Source of the DNA: Streptomyces atratus
GTDB taxonomy: Bacteria; Actinomycetota; Actinomycetes; Streptomycetales; Streptomycetaceae
Direction: 5' to 3'
Length of the DNA stretch: 63,669 nucleotides
Assembly (NCBI RefSeq): GCF_014648655.1
Contig: NZ_BMRN01000041.1
Location: 1 to 63,669 of the forward strand
Shown: in pieces, positions 8,851-17,387 of the stretch
How the letters are laid out: every line of letters starts with the position of its first letter
Position numbering within the stretch: the stretch's first letter is position 1
Translations under genes and position numbers: made by a program
Notes under the pieces: model-generated
Databases searched by the model: none
What the model saw: the letters and a program-made list of their open reading frames with translations, nothing else
Told to the model about the DNA's origin: nothing

Positions 8851-9657
8851 ATGACAGGCATCGCTTCCGCTTTCCGTGTCCTGGCAGCCACTGCCGCCAC
8901 CCTGCTCGCCGTCACCGCCGCCGCCCCCGTGGCGCAGGCGCGGCCCGAGCCGAAAGCCCCCGAGGAGTTCGTCGCGCTGCGTGCGGTGGATCCCACGATC
9001 ATCCAGGAGATGCGCTACCCCACCGCGCACAACTTCATGGGCGTACCGGTGGACGGCTACCGCCAGTCGCTCTGCATCCTGACCCGGCCGGCGGCCCGGG
9101 CCCTGCACCGCGCGCAGACCCGGCTGCTGAAGCAGGGCTACTCGCTGAAGGTGTACGACTGCTACCGGCCGCAGCGGGCGGTCGACCACTTCGTGCGGTG
9201 GGCGAAGGATCTCGACGACGAGTCCATGAAGGGCGAGTTCTACCCCCGGGTCGACAAGACGCGACTGTTCGCCGACGGTTACATCGCGGAGAAGTCCGGG
9301 CACAGCCGCGGCAGCACGGTGGACCTGACGCTGGTGAAACTGCCCGCCGCGCCGACCGCGCCGTATCTGCCGGGCCGGAAGCAGGTGCCCTGTTACGCGC
9401 CCCAGGCCGACCGTTTCCCCGACAACTCCGTGGACATGGGCACCGGATTCGACTGCTTCGACACGCTCTCGCACACCGACGACCCGCGCATCCAGGGAAC
9501 TCAGCGGGACAATCGGCAGTTTCTGAAGAAGACACTCACCGACGCCGGCTTTGTGAATCTGGCCGAGGAATGGTGGCACTACACGTTCAAGCCCGAGTTG
9601 TTCCCCGACACCTACTTCGACTTCCCGGTGGCCAGGAGGTCCGTCGCAGGGCACTGA
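8851..9657 (+). CDS. secreted D-alanyl-D-alanine dipeptidase, VanX/M15D family
   Basis: This is a 268-aa zinc peptidase with a signal peptide (hydrophobic run AATAATLLAVTAAAP, cleavage near AQARP). The M15D metal site is visible: SGHSRGSTVDLT carries the first His and Asp ligands, and EEWWHYTF carries the catalytic Glu and the third ligand His. YDCYRP is also family-typical. VanX-like enzymes cleave D-Ala-D-Ala. In non-resistant actinomycetes secreted homologues are thought to recycle or trim wall peptides. No vanHA genes are adjacent, so a role in glycopeptide resistance is not indicated. The ATG at 8851 lacks an obvious RBS. A strong hairpin follows the stop. Confidence 0.88.
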   Translation: MTGIASAFRVLAATAATLLAVTAAAPVAQARPEPKAPEEFVALRAVDPTIIQEMRYPTAHNFMGVPVDGYRQSLCILTRPAARALHRAQTRLLKQGYSLKVYDCYRPQRAVDHFVRWAKDLDDESMKGEFYPRVDKTRLFADGYIAEKSGHSRGSTVDLTLVKLPAAPTAPYLPGRKQVPCYAPQADRFPDNSVDMGTGFDCFDTLSHTDDPRIQGTQRDNRQFLKKTLTDAGFVNLAEEWWHYTFKPELFPDTYFDFPVARRSVAGH

Positions 9658-9673
9658 CGCGGGCGCGGAGAAA

Positions 9674-9710
9674 GGGCGGCCGGGACCACCCCCGTGGGTT
9701 CCGGCCGCCC
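9674..9710 (+). terminator. intrinsic terminator after the VanX-like gene
   Basis: The stem GGGCGGCCGG / CCGGCCGCCC has a partly paired interior (CCAC...GTGG) and starts 17 bases after the stop codon. Confidence 0.7.
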
Positions 9711-9773
9711 GTCCTTCCTCTCGGACGCGGATCGACCGTTTCCGGTTGCTGCTCAAGCCATTACGGTGCCCGT

Positions 9774-10121
9774 ATGTCACAGCAGACGTTCGATTCATAC
9801 GAAGAGTTCTGGCCCTACTACGTCGCGATGCATTCCAGGGCCGCCACCCGCTGGGTCCATCTGACGGGCACCCTCACCGGCCTCGCGGTCACCGCGTACG
9901 GCCTGGCACGGGGACGCAAGAGGTACGCGGCCGCACTGCCGCTGATCGGGTACGGGACCGCCTGGCCCGCCCATTTCCTGATCGAGAAGAACAATCCGGC
10001 CACCTTCGGGCACCCCGCCTGGTCACTGCGCGGCGACGTACAGATGATCCGGATGATGCTGGCGGGCCGCGACCGGGAGCTGGCAGAAACCGCCGCCAAG
10101 TGGCTCGCCGACAGCCGCTGA
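9774..10121 (+). CDS. Mpo1/DUF962 family membrane protein
   Basis: This is a 115-aa protein of the DUF962/Mpo1-like family. The first motif, YYVAMHSRAATRWVHLTGT, contains conserved histidines. A hydrophobic stretch (YAAALPLIGYGTAWPAHFLI) ends in a further His before EKNNPATFGHPAWSL, the most diagnostic block. Yeast Mpo1 is an iron-dependent dioxygenase acting on 2-hydroxy fatty acids of phytosphingosine breakdown; the bacterial role is unknown. Two membrane segments are likely. It is flanked by a terminator upstream and a 49-base gap to the DUF35 gene downstream. Confidence 0.82.
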   Translation: MSQQTFDSYEEFWPYYVAMHSRAATRWVHLTGTLTGLAVTAYGLARGRKRYAAALPLIGYGTAWPAHFLIEKNNPATFGHPAWSLRGDVQMIRMMLAGRDRELAETAAKWLADSR

Positions 10122-10170
10122 CCGTGACACACTTCTGACGTACCGTCAGATCTCCTACCGGGGAGGGGTT

Positions 10171-10668
10171 TTGCCACAGACGCGCACACCAGTGGTGGCC
10201 GGATGGTTCACCGGGGACAGCACCGACGAGGACTTCCGACTGCTGGGCACCCGCTGTTCTGCCTGCTCGTCGGTCTTCTTCCCGCGTCAGGACGTCTTCT
10301 GCCGCAATCCGCAGTGCGCGGGCGGTGAGCTGACCGAAGTTCCGCTCTCCCGGCGCGGCACGGTCTGGTCGTACACGGACGGCCGCTACCGGCCGCCCGC
10401 CCCTTACCTCTCCGACCCCGACGTGCCCTGGGAGCCGTACACGCTGGTGGCCGTCGAGCTGGCGGCCGAGCGCATGGTGGTACTCGGACAGGCCGCGCCG
10501 GGGGTGGGCGTCGCGGATCTGGCGGTCGGAATGACCGTCGAGGTGGCGCCGGGCGTGCTGATCGGGGGCGCCGCCGCCGGGACCGATTCGGCCCCGGTGT
10601 GGACGACCTGGCACTGGCGGCCGGTACCGTCCGAGGGCACCGGCGGGGCCCAGGGCGGTGCGGCATGA
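10171..10668 (+). CDS. DUF35/OB-fold acyl-CoA-associated zinc-ribbon protein
   Basis: This 165-aa protein starts with TTG, four bases after GGGGAGG. It has a rubredoxin-like zinc ribbon (CSACSSVFFPRQDVFC, then C about five residues on), followed by an OB-fold. This is the ChsH2/DUF35 architecture that partners thiolase-like or hydratase subunits in CoA-ester metabolism. The next gene, a thiolase-like protein, overlaps its stop codon by ATGA. Such pairs usually form a complex in which DUF35 stabilises or feeds the thiolase. The substrate could be a steroid side chain, a fatty acyl or a polyketide-like CoA ester; nothing here decides. Confidence 0.82.
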   Translation: MPQTRTPVVAGWFTGDSTDEDFRLLGTRCSACSSVFFPRQDVFCRNPQCAGGELTEVPLSRRGTVWSYTDGRYRPPAPYLSDPDVPWEPYTLVAVELAAERMVVLGQAAPGVGVADLAVGMTVEVAPGVLIGGAAAGTDSAPVWTTWHWRPVPSEGTGGAQGGAA

Positions 10669-11855
10669 CCGGGGAGGTGGCCGTCCTCGGCGCCGGGATG
10701 CATCCGTGGGGCAAGTGGGGGCGCAGCTTCGTCGAGTACGGCACGGTGGCGGCCCGGACGGCGCTCGGTGACGCGGGGATCGGCTGGCGGGACGTGCAGT
10801 CGGTGGTCGGCGCGGACACCGTGCGCGGCGGCTACCCGGGCTATGTGGCCGGTGCGACGTTCGCACAGGCACTCGGCTGGCAAGGGGCGAGGGTCACCAG
10901 CGTGTACGCGGCATGTGCGTCGGGTGCCCAGGCGATCAACACTGCCAGGGCACAGATCCTCGCCGGCCTGGCGGAGGTGGTACTCGTGGTGGGTGCGGAC
11001 GCCGCACCCAAGGGGTTCTTCGCCCCGGCGGGCGGCGACCGGCCGGACGACCCCGACTGGCTGCGCTTCCGGGTGCTCGGCGCGACGAACCCCGCGTACT
11101 TCGCGCTGTACGCCCGTCGACGGATGGCCGTGCACGGAGACACCCCGGAAGACTTCGCGCTGGTCAAGGTGAAGAACGCGGCGGCCGGTGCGCTGAACCC
11201 TCACGCCCGCTACCGCGCGCCCGTGACCGCCGAACAGGTCGCCGCCTCCGCCGTGGTCGCCGATCCGCTGCGGCTGCTGGACATCTGCGCGACGTCCGAC
11301 GGCGCGGCGGCGCTCGTGCTGTCCAGCATGGAGTTCGCCCGGCGTCACGGGGCCACAAATCCGGTCCGTGTCCGCGCCGTCTCCACCGTGACGCCGACCT
11401 ACCCCAAGGCCGTACTCGACCTTCCGGACATCGCGACCGATTCAGCGGTCGCCGTGGAGCCGGCCCCGGAGAGTTTTCGCGCCTCGATCGCCCGGGCGGC
11501 GTACGAGGAGGCGGGGGTCGGGCCCGAGGATCTGTCCCTGGCCGAGGTGTACGACCTGTCGACCGCTCTTGAGCTGGAGTGGTATGAGGACATCGGGCTG
11601 TGCGGTGCCGGTGAAGGCGCCAAACTCGTACGTGAGGGGGCGACGGCGCTCGGTGGCCGTATCCCGGTCAATCCGAGCGGCGGACTCGCCTCCTTCGGGG
11701 AGGCCGTGCCCGCGCAGGCCATCGCCCAGGTCTGCGAGCTGACCTGGCAGCTGCGCGGCGCCGCGGGCCGACGGCAGGTTCCGGGCGCACGGGTCGGGAT
11801 CACTGCGAATCAAGGGCTGTTCGGCCATGGTTCCGCAGTCGTCGCGGTCCGCTGA
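10665..11855 (+). CDS. thiolase-like / SCP-x-type acetyl-CoA acetyltransferase
   Basis: This is a 396-aa thiolase-fold protein. The nucleophilic Cys sits in SVYAACASGAQAI at about residue 91. A late conserved block, VNPSGGLASFGEAVPAQA, and the C-terminal NQGLFGHGSAV (His in the active-site position) complete a thiolase-like site of the lipid-transfer/SCP-x group. It overlaps the DUF35 gene by four bases and so is translationally coupled to it. No acyl-CoA dehydrogenase, hydratase or steroid gene is adjacent, so this is a stand-alone pair. It ends convergently with the conservon, with a hairpin between. Confidence 0.87.
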   Translation: MTGEVAVLGAGMHPWGKWGRSFVEYGTVAARTALGDAGIGWRDVQSVVGADTVRGGYPGYVAGATFAQALGWQGARVTSVYAACASGAQAINTARAQILAGLAEVVLVVGADAAPKGFFAPAGGDRPDDPDWLRFRVLGATNPAYFALYARRRMAVHGDTPEDFALVKVKNAAAGALNPHARYRAPVTAEQVAASAVVADPLRLLDICATSDGAAALVLSSMEFARRHGATNPVRVRAVSTVTPTYPKAVLDLPDIATDSAVAVEPAPESFRASIARAAYEEAGVGPEDLSLAEVYDLSTALELEWYEDIGLCGAGEGAKLVREGATALGGRIPVNPSGGLASFGEAVPAQAIAQVCELTWQLRGAAGRRQVPGARVGITANQGLFGHGSAVVAVR

Positions 11856-11983
11856 GCGATTTCCCGGCCGATGTGCAGTGCGCGACGGCCTGTACCGCAC
11901 CCGTCGTGAACAGCGCTTGCTGTCAACAGCCTTGACGACCCCTCACACAGGGTGAAAAATCCATGCGCGGTCAGGCAACGACG

Positions 11984-12021
11984 CGCGGCCCGTACCCCGG
12001 TCGGCGGGGGTGCGGGCCGCG
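11984..12021. terminator. bidirectional terminator between thiolase-like gene and conservon
   Basis: A 15-bp stem, CGCGGCCCGTACCCC against GGGGTGCGGGCCGCG with one G-U pair, separates two convergent transcription units. Confidence 0.65.
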
Positions 12022-12048
12022 TTCCCGGCACTGTGTCGGCCGATGGGC

Positions 12049-12654
12049 CTACGTCGTTGCGGGCTCGCGGGGACGCTCCGCCCGGGCCACTGCGTGCTCG
12101 ACGACCGCCACCAGTACGTCCCGTGCGGAGGAGCGGTCGCGTGCGTCGCACATGAGCACCGGCACCTCCGGGTCGAGGTCCAGCGCAGCCTGCACCGTCT
12201 CGGTGGGGAACTTGTCGGCTCCCTCGAAGCAGTTGACTGCGACAGTGAACGGAATCGCACGGCGCTCGAAGTAGTCGACCGCCGCGAAGCAGTCCTCCAG
12301 CCGTCGGGTGTCCGCGAGCACGACCGCGCCCAGCGCGCCCTGAGCGAGTTCGTCCCACAGGAACCAGAAACGGTCCTGCCCCGGGGTGCCGAAGAGATAC
12401 AGCACCAGGTCCTCGCGGAGTGTGATCCGGCCGAAGTCCATGGCCACGGTGGTGGTGGTCTTAGCCTCCACGCCCGCCAGATCGTCCACCGGACGGCCCG
12501 CCTCGCTGAGTCTCTCCTCCGTACGCAGCGGCCTGATCTCGCTGACCGCGCCGACCAGAGTCGTCTTGCCCACTCCGAAGCCGCCCGCCACCAGGATTTT
12601 CAGGGTAACGGGCTCAACGGGCCGCCTGTTGCGGCTAGAGCGCCCGAAGGCCAT
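12049..12654 (-). CDS. cvnD: conservon small GTPase-like ATP/GTP-binding protein (CvnD)
   Basis: This is a 201-aa Ras/Rap-like G protein. The P-loop is GGFGVGKTTL near residue 25, the switch-II region has LFGTPGQDRFWFLWDEL, and NCFEGAD corresponds to the base-recognition loop. It is the fourth member of a conservon (CvnA-D), a unit found in many copies in streptomycetes that resembles a eukaryotic G-protein receptor complex: membrane kinase, roadblock/LC7, DUF742 and GTPase. The start overlaps the DUF742 stop by 20 bases. No P450 follows, unlike the conservon that carries rarE. Confidence 0.92.
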   Translation of the reverse strand: MAFGRSSRNRRPVEPVTLKILVAGGFGVGKTTLVGAVSEIRPLRTEERLSEAGRPVDDLAGVEAKTTTTVAMDFGRITLREDLVLYLFGTPGQDRFWFLWDELAQGALGAVVLADTRRLEDCFAAVDYFERRAIPFTVAVNCFEGADKFPTETVQAALDLDPEVPVLMCDARDRSSARDVLVAVVEHAVARAERPREPATT

Positions 12655-13057
12655 TGATCACCTCGCGAAGAATGTTCACGTCCGGCAGCTCGGCCGGCGG
12701 AACGGGACGGGTTACGTGCACCAGCTCGTCCTCGACGAGATCACCGACCAGCACCCGGACCACCCCGACGGGTAGATCCAGTCCGGCCGCGAGTTCGGCG
12801 ATCGACTGGGGCATGTCACTGCAGAGTTCGACGATCTCCACATGTTCCGGGGAGAGCGTCTGGTTCCGGCCGGGATCGTCGGCTGCGGGTTCCGGGACGA
12901 CGATCGCGATCAGGTCGAGCCGATGACGGGAGGCACTGCTGGTACGGCCCCGGGTCATCGCGTACGGACGGACGACAGGGCCCGCTTCGGCGTCGTACCA
13001 GCGCGATGCCTGCGGGTCCGTGGGCCTTGCCGGAGATCTGGAGGAATCAGCGCTCAT
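12635..13057 (-). CDS. cvnC: conservon DUF742 protein (CvnC)
   Basis: This 140-aa DUF742 protein is the third component of the conservon. Typical features are VVRPYAMTRGRT near the N-terminus and a winged-helix-like C-terminal half (QSIAELAAGLDLPVGVVRVL). Related proteins bind the GTPase and the kinase-roadblock pair. ATG 13057 (MSADSS) lies nine bases past the roadblock stop; an earlier in-frame start at 13066 is less likely. Confidence 0.9.
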   Translation of the reverse strand: MSADSSRSPARPTDPQASRWYDAEAGPVVRPYAMTRGRTSSASRHRLDLIAIVVPEPAADDPGRNQTLSPEHVEIVELCSDMPQSIAELAAGLDLPVGVVRVLVGDLVEDELVHVTRPVPPAELPDVNILREVINGLRAL

Positions 13058-13066
13058 GCCGTCCAC

Positions 13067-13522
13067 TCACCCCCCGGCGGTCAGACCGGTCGTCCGGGGG
13101 GCGTTGGCCAGGTGGGCACCGACGCGCTTGACCATCAGCGTCATCTCGTACGCCACCTGACCGACGTCGGAGTCGGCGTCGGCCAGCACAGCGAGACAGC
13201 TGCCGTCACCGGCCGCCGTGACGAAGAGGAAAGCCTCGTCGAGTTCGACGACGGTCTGGCGGACCCGGCCCGCGTCGAAGTGGCGTCCCACGCCCTTGGC
13301 GAGGCTGTGGAATCCGGAGGCGACTGCCGCCAGATGTTCGCTGTCCTCGCGGGTCAGGTCCTTGGACGTGCCGGTGGCGAGGCCGTCGCTGGAGAGCACC
13401 AGCGCCTTGTGGATGCTGACGACGCGGTCGACGAGTTCGTCGAGCAGCCAGTTGAGCTGGCCGGAGCCCTGGCGTGCGGCGTCGGGTGCTGCGTCGGGTG
13501 CTGCGGCGTTCGGTGCGGTCAT
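13067..13522 (-). CDS. cvnB: conservon roadblock/LC7 protein (CvnB)
   Basis: This 151-aa roadblock/LC7 domain protein is probably a regulator of the GTPase encoded two genes on. Family features are LNWLLDELVDRVVSIHKAL, the SSDGLA turn and a C-terminal LMVKRVGAHL helix. It overlaps the kinase stop by four bases (ATGA), so translation is coupled. The first 18 residues are a low-complexity Ala/Pro/Asp repeat (APDA units). Confidence 0.92.
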   Translation of the reverse strand: MTAPNAAAPDAAPDAARQGSGQLNWLLDELVDRVVSIHKALVLSSDGLATGTSKDLTREDSEHLAAVASGFHSLAKGVGRHFDAGRVRQTVVELDEAFLFVTAAGDGSCLAVLADADSDVGQVAYEMTLMVKRVGAHLANAPRTTGLTAGG

Positions 13523-16413
13523 CGACCGTCCCCTCCCGGAGTGGTTCCTTGTGTTTCACCGGGACCGGTCACGTCCTCGGCGTTCTGCCGACGGCCGCGC
13601 TGCCAGCCGCGTTGGAGCGAAGCCATGCGGCTGCGTACCTCGTCCGCATCCCGCTCGAAGTCCTGGGACGGTTCCGTTACGGCCGGCTCCGCATCGCGGC
13701 CGCCGGAGACTTCGCGAAGCTGCGGGGCGAGGCTGGCCTGCCGGATGCGCCGGGGCAGACCACCCACGGTCTCCCGGGCCGCGCTCGGCGCTGTCGGAGG
13801 CGCGGGCTCAGGAGGTGTGGCCGGCTCGGCGGGTTTCCGGAAGCCGGTGGGCTGCCGGGGTTCGGTGGGGTGCCGCGGCTCGGTGGATCTGCCGGTGTCG
13901 ACGGCGGAGGGCCACGGGGCGGCGGCCGACGGCCTGATCCCGGCGCCGGTGGGACTGCCGGTTTCGGCCGGACCGGGTGAGGAGTCGGGCTCGGCGGTTG
14001 CGGGGTGGGCGCGACCCGCCTCGTCGACCCGGCGCCCGTTGTCGGCGACCAGGGTCGGCGGTTTTCGGCGGGGCAGCGGCACCGGGCCGCCGGGGCGCAT
14101 CGCCCGTACATCGCCCGCGGACTCCCCTGCCTGGTCGGACGCCTGCTGGTGCTGTTCGCGGTCACCGTCGCGCCGGGGGTCGCGGGCGCGGAAGATGCCG
14201 CCGCGTTCACTCTCGGTGCCGTCGATGTCGGAAGCACCGCCCAGCAGAGGGTCGATCAGCGGATCGAGTACGGGGTCGTTCTCGAAGCCCAGCGCTCCGA
14301 CGGGTCCCTCCAGCTCGACGGGCCCGTCCAGGAGGGTCGGGTCCACGAGGCCGGTGGGGACGGGGGCGAGGCCGGAGGGCCTGCCGGTGGCGCGGCGGTC
14401 CGGCACGCCGTCCCTGCGGCCCTTGTCACTGCCCGGTCCTCGGCCGGCTGCCCTGCCGCCGCTGCCGATCGCCTTCTCGGACCGGCGGTCGAGGCGGAAG
14501 CCGGTGCCGTGCGTCTCCGGGGCGTCGGTGAGCAGCGCCGCCGGGATGAAGACGACGGCGGTCGTGCCACCGTACGGAGAGGTCTGCAGCGAGACACGGA
14601 CGTTCTGCCGCTGGGCGAGACGGCTGATCACGAAGAGACCGAGCCGGTCGGTGTCGGAGAGTTCGAACTCGGGGGTCTCGGCGAGTCTCAGGTTGGCGTC
14701 GAGGAGGACGTCGGGAGCCATACCGAGACCGCGGTCGTGGATTTCGAGCGTGAAGCCGTTGGCGACGCGTTCGCCGTGCACCTGGACCCCGGTGTGCGGC
14801 GGCGAGAACACGGTGGCGTTCTCCAGGAGTTCGGCGATCAGATGGGTGAGGTCGGCGACGGCGGGGCCGCCGACACCGATGCGGGGCAGCCGGCGGACCT
14901 CGATCCGCTCGTAGTCCTCGACCTCGGCGACCGCTGCCCGTACCACGTCCATCAGCTGGATCGGCTTGCGCCACTGACGGGACGGTGCGGCACCGGAGAG
15001 GATCACCAGGCCCTCGGCGTGGCGCCGCATGCGGGTGGTCAGGTGGTCGAGGCGGAAGAGGTCCGCGAGTTCATCGGTGTTCTCGGTGCGGCGCTCCATG
15101 GTGTCGAGGAGCGTCAACTGCCGGTGCAGCAGGACCTGGTTGCGGCGGGCGAGATTGACGAAGACCTCGGAGACTCCGCGGCGCATGTCCGCCTGTTTGA
15201 CCGCGGCTTCGACGGCGGCCCGTTGCAGGGTGTTGAGGGCCTGGCCGACCTGGCCGATCTCGTCCCGTTCGTACTGGAGGTGCGGTGCCTCGGTCTCGAC
15301 ATCGACCTGTTCACCCGCGGCGAGCCGACGCATCACGCTCGGCAGCCGTACGCCGGAGACCTCATGGGCGTCCTTTCGGAGCCGGGAGAGGTCACGGATG
15401 AGCTCGCGGCCGATGCGTACGGAGACGAACACCGAGGCGAGCAGGGCGAGGAATCCGAGGACACCCGCAACCCCGGCCTTGATCAGGACGCTGTAGCCGG
15501 CGGGCTTGCCGCGGTCCTGGAAACGGTTGTTCATCTCGGTGGAGTCGTTGGCAAGCCGGTCCAGGACCGGCGGGGCCACTTCCTGCCAGCGCTCGGCGTC
15601 GACCGCTCGCGGGTCCTGGGTGGGACCGCCCCTGATGAGCGTGTTCTCCGCGCTCCTCAGCGCTTCGCTGTCCGGGCTCGACCAGTACTGCTCCAGGCGT
15701 CGGCGCTCCGACGAGGGAAGCATCTCGCCATTTATCTCGTAGAGCAGCTTGCGATTGGCGACGAGGTCGGAGATCTGGCGCAGTTCGGAAGCGGTGAGCC
15801 GTCCGGCGATGAGTGACGAGGCGACCAGAGCGTCTTCGCGGGAGAGCATTTCGCGGGCTCGTGAGATGCCCACGAGCCCGCGGACCTGCTTGTCCATCGA
15901 CACGTTCTCCATCGTGCGGAGGCCGGTCAGAAAGCGGTAGCAGGGGTCTATGAGACGATCGTAGAACTCCATCGCCTTGAGGCGGTCGATGGTGCGTTTC
16001 TCGACCGAATCGCGGAGTGCGCCAAGGCCCTCGACCGTGCCGAGGACCGCGTTCAGCTGTGATTCGTCCTCGGGCCGCAGTGCATCGCGGATGTCCTTCT
16101 GCTGTGCGCTGTCCCTGACATCCGCCACGACACGGTCGGTGGCTGCTCGTTGGCGCTCCAGCAGGGGCAGAGCGTTGGAGGCCCTGGGGTCGGCAAGGAA
16201 GACAAGGGTCTGACGGCGTTCATCCTGAATGGCACGGACCGTGCCCTCCAGAGGATGACCGACCTTCTCCACAATGGTGCTCGCGCTCATCAGGTGGCCG
16301 GCCTCGCGCCCCGTCAGGAAGGTGGCGAAACCCCAGAGTCCGGTGAGGGAGACGAGCGGCACCAGCAGCAACGCCACGATCTTCCTGCGGATGGACTTCC
16401 CGCGAAAGCGCAT
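13519..16413 (-). CDS. cvnA: conservon sensor histidine kinase-like protein (CvnA)
   Basis: This is a 964-aa membrane sensor. TM1 (IVALLLVPLVSLTGLWG) near residue 15 is followed by a nitrate/nitrite-sensor-type extracellular domain to about residue 310. TM2 (AGVLGFLALLASVFV) lies near 320, then HAMP. An H-box-like segment (FRLDHLTTRMRRHAEG) and an HATPase domain with N-box (ELLENATVFSPPH, near 525) and DRGLGM follow. The last 300 residues are Pro/Gly-rich and probably disordered, with repeated short units such as EPRHPTEPRQPTGF, usual for this family. GGAGGAGG precedes the ATG. No response regulator is adjacent; the partners are the roadblock, DUF742 and GTPase proteins. Confidence 0.92.
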   Translation of the reverse strand: MRFRGKSIRRKIVALLLVPLVSLTGLWGFATFLTGREAGHLMSASTIVEKVGHPLEGTVRAIQDERRQTLVFLADPRASNALPLLERQRAATDRVVADVRDSAQQKDIRDALRPEDESQLNAVLGTVEGLGALRDSVEKRTIDRLKAMEFYDRLIDPCYRFLTGLRTMENVSMDKQVRGLVGISRAREMLSREDALVASSLIAGRLTASELRQISDLVANRKLLYEINGEMLPSSERRRLEQYWSSPDSEALRSAENTLIRGGPTQDPRAVDAERWQEVAPPVLDRLANDSTEMNNRFQDRGKPAGYSVLIKAGVAGVLGFLALLASVFVSVRIGRELIRDLSRLRKDAHEVSGVRLPSVMRRLAAGEQVDVETEAPHLQYERDEIGQVGQALNTLQRAAVEAAVKQADMRRGVSEVFVNLARRNQVLLHRQLTLLDTMERRTENTDELADLFRLDHLTTRMRRHAEGLVILSGAAPSRQWRKPIQLMDVVRAAVAEVEDYERIEVRRLPRIGVGGPAVADLTHLIAELLENATVFSPPHTGVQVHGERVANGFTLEIHDRGLGMAPDVLLDANLRLAETPEFELSDTDRLGLFVISRLAQRQNVRVSLQTSPYGGTTAVVFIPAALLTDAPETHGTGFRLDRRSEKAIGSGGRAAGRGPGSDKGRRDGVPDRRATGRPSGLAPVPTGLVDPTLLDGPVELEGPVGALGFENDPVLDPLIDPLLGGASDIDGTESERGGIFRARDPRRDGDREQHQQASDQAGESAGDVRAMRPGGPVPLPRRKPPTLVADNGRRVDEAGRAHPATAEPDSSPGPAETGSPTGAGIRPSAAAPWPSAVDTGRSTEPRHPTEPRQPTGFRKPAEPATPPEPAPPTAPSAARETVGGLPRRIRQASLAPQLREVSGGRDAEPAVTEPSQDFERDADEVRSRMASLQRGWQRGRRQNAEDVTGPGETQGTTPGGDGR

Positions 16414-16815
16414 GGCCTCCTCCAGCCCGGCCCCACGGGGCAGTGGTCGTGTTCCGTCAACAAACGGCGCGAGCCTACTACCGACAGAGAGACAACTCGA
16501 AGGGATGTCCGGACGATTTTCAGCCGCACTCCCCGGCGTTGATCATGCGTTGTCCGGGTATTCCGGGCAATGAAATTCGCGAAAGCGGCAGAAGAGACCT
16601 GTCAGAGCATCGCGCTGTTCGGCAAGGCAGTTGGCTGGAATTCTTCGTTCGGTGACGGATCGAGGGAATCTTCACAGCTGGTCACTCGTCTCTCTCTACG
16701 GGTCAGGGGGAACACGAGGAGCGACCAGGGCGGGACGGTCCGGTCCGCCCGCGTAGAAGCGGCGTATGCCGGGCAGCAACCCTGAAGTCGGACAGCGGTG
16801 GGGAGTTGAGAGTCC
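16414..16815. other. divergent intergenic region upstream of the conservon
   Basis: This 402-base region lies between the conservon start and a plus-strand small membrane-protein gene. It is less GC-rich than its flanks and should hold both promoters. Short open frames exist, but none has a convincing RBS or a recognisable product. Confidence 0.5.
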
Positions 16816-17298
16816 TTGGATACGGAAGAGCGTCGGAGTGCGGTGTCGTCGGCACCGGCTGCGACGGCGGTCTCGGCGGCGACCGGCGGGGCGAAGATCC
16901 CGTACCAGCAGCACCGGCAGCTCTGGGTGGACGAGCCTGCGATACGGCGGCGGATGCCGGACCCGGTCCGTAGGGCTGCCGTGCGTGCCGTGCTCATCAT
17001 GTCACTGACGGTCATCCAGGCCATGGTGGCGTTCCTGTGCACACTGGCGGGGTCCTGGCTTGCCTTTCCGATGGTGCTGAGCAGTGTGGGCAGCACGGTG
17101 GTTACGACCTGGTCGGTGCTGGATGTCTGGGTCACCCGGCAGGTCTGGAATCAGCGCAATGGCGTGGTGTCCGTGCCGAGCAGTTCGGCGCGGCAGTTGC
17201 GCCGTGAGCGGCGCAGAGCCCGTCGGGCGGCGCGGACGGCGCAGCGGGACGATGCGCGGATACGCCGCCGGGGCTCGGGCAGCCTCTCGCGGGCCTGA
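16816..17298 (+). CDS. small hypothetical membrane protein
   Basis: This 160-aa protein starts with TTG after a GGGGA run. Two membrane segments (AVLIMSLTVIQAMVAFLCTL and SWLAFPMVLSSVGSTVVTTW) lie near residues 60-100. They are flanked by a polar N-terminus and a very basic C-terminal tail (RRERRRARRAARTAQRDDAR), which should face the cytoplasm. No domain is recognised. It is divergent from the conservon and convergent with the SMC-like operon; a link with either is unproven. Confidence 0.65.
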   Translation: MDTEERRSAVSSAPAATAVSAATGGAKIPYQQHRQLWVDEPAIRRRMPDPVRRAAVRAVLIMSLTVIQAMVAFLCTLAGSWLAFPMVLSSVGSTVVTTWSVLDVWVTRQVWNQRNGVVSVPSSSARQLRRERRRARRAARTAQRDDARIRRRGSGSLSRA

Positions 17299-17387
17299 GC
17301 GCCGCCCGACCTGTCCCATGGATCGAACAGGGCTCTCGCGGCTTGCGGCCGCGGTGGCTCCCTACTCGCCGTTCCTGCTCGTCGCCC

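Noticed and set aside
8845..9657. vanX-like gene as part of a glycopeptide resistance cluster
   Set aside because: No vanH, vanA or vanRS genes nearby, and the protein has a signal peptide, unlike resistance VanX.
8667..10121. 484-codon plus-strand open frame
   Set aside because: It runs antisense to the Nudix gene and out of frame through the VanX-like gene; only its last 115 codons (from 9774) are a real protein.
16570..16785. 71-codon frame before the small membrane protein
   Set aside because: Lies in the divergent promoter region with no RBS and no recognisable content.
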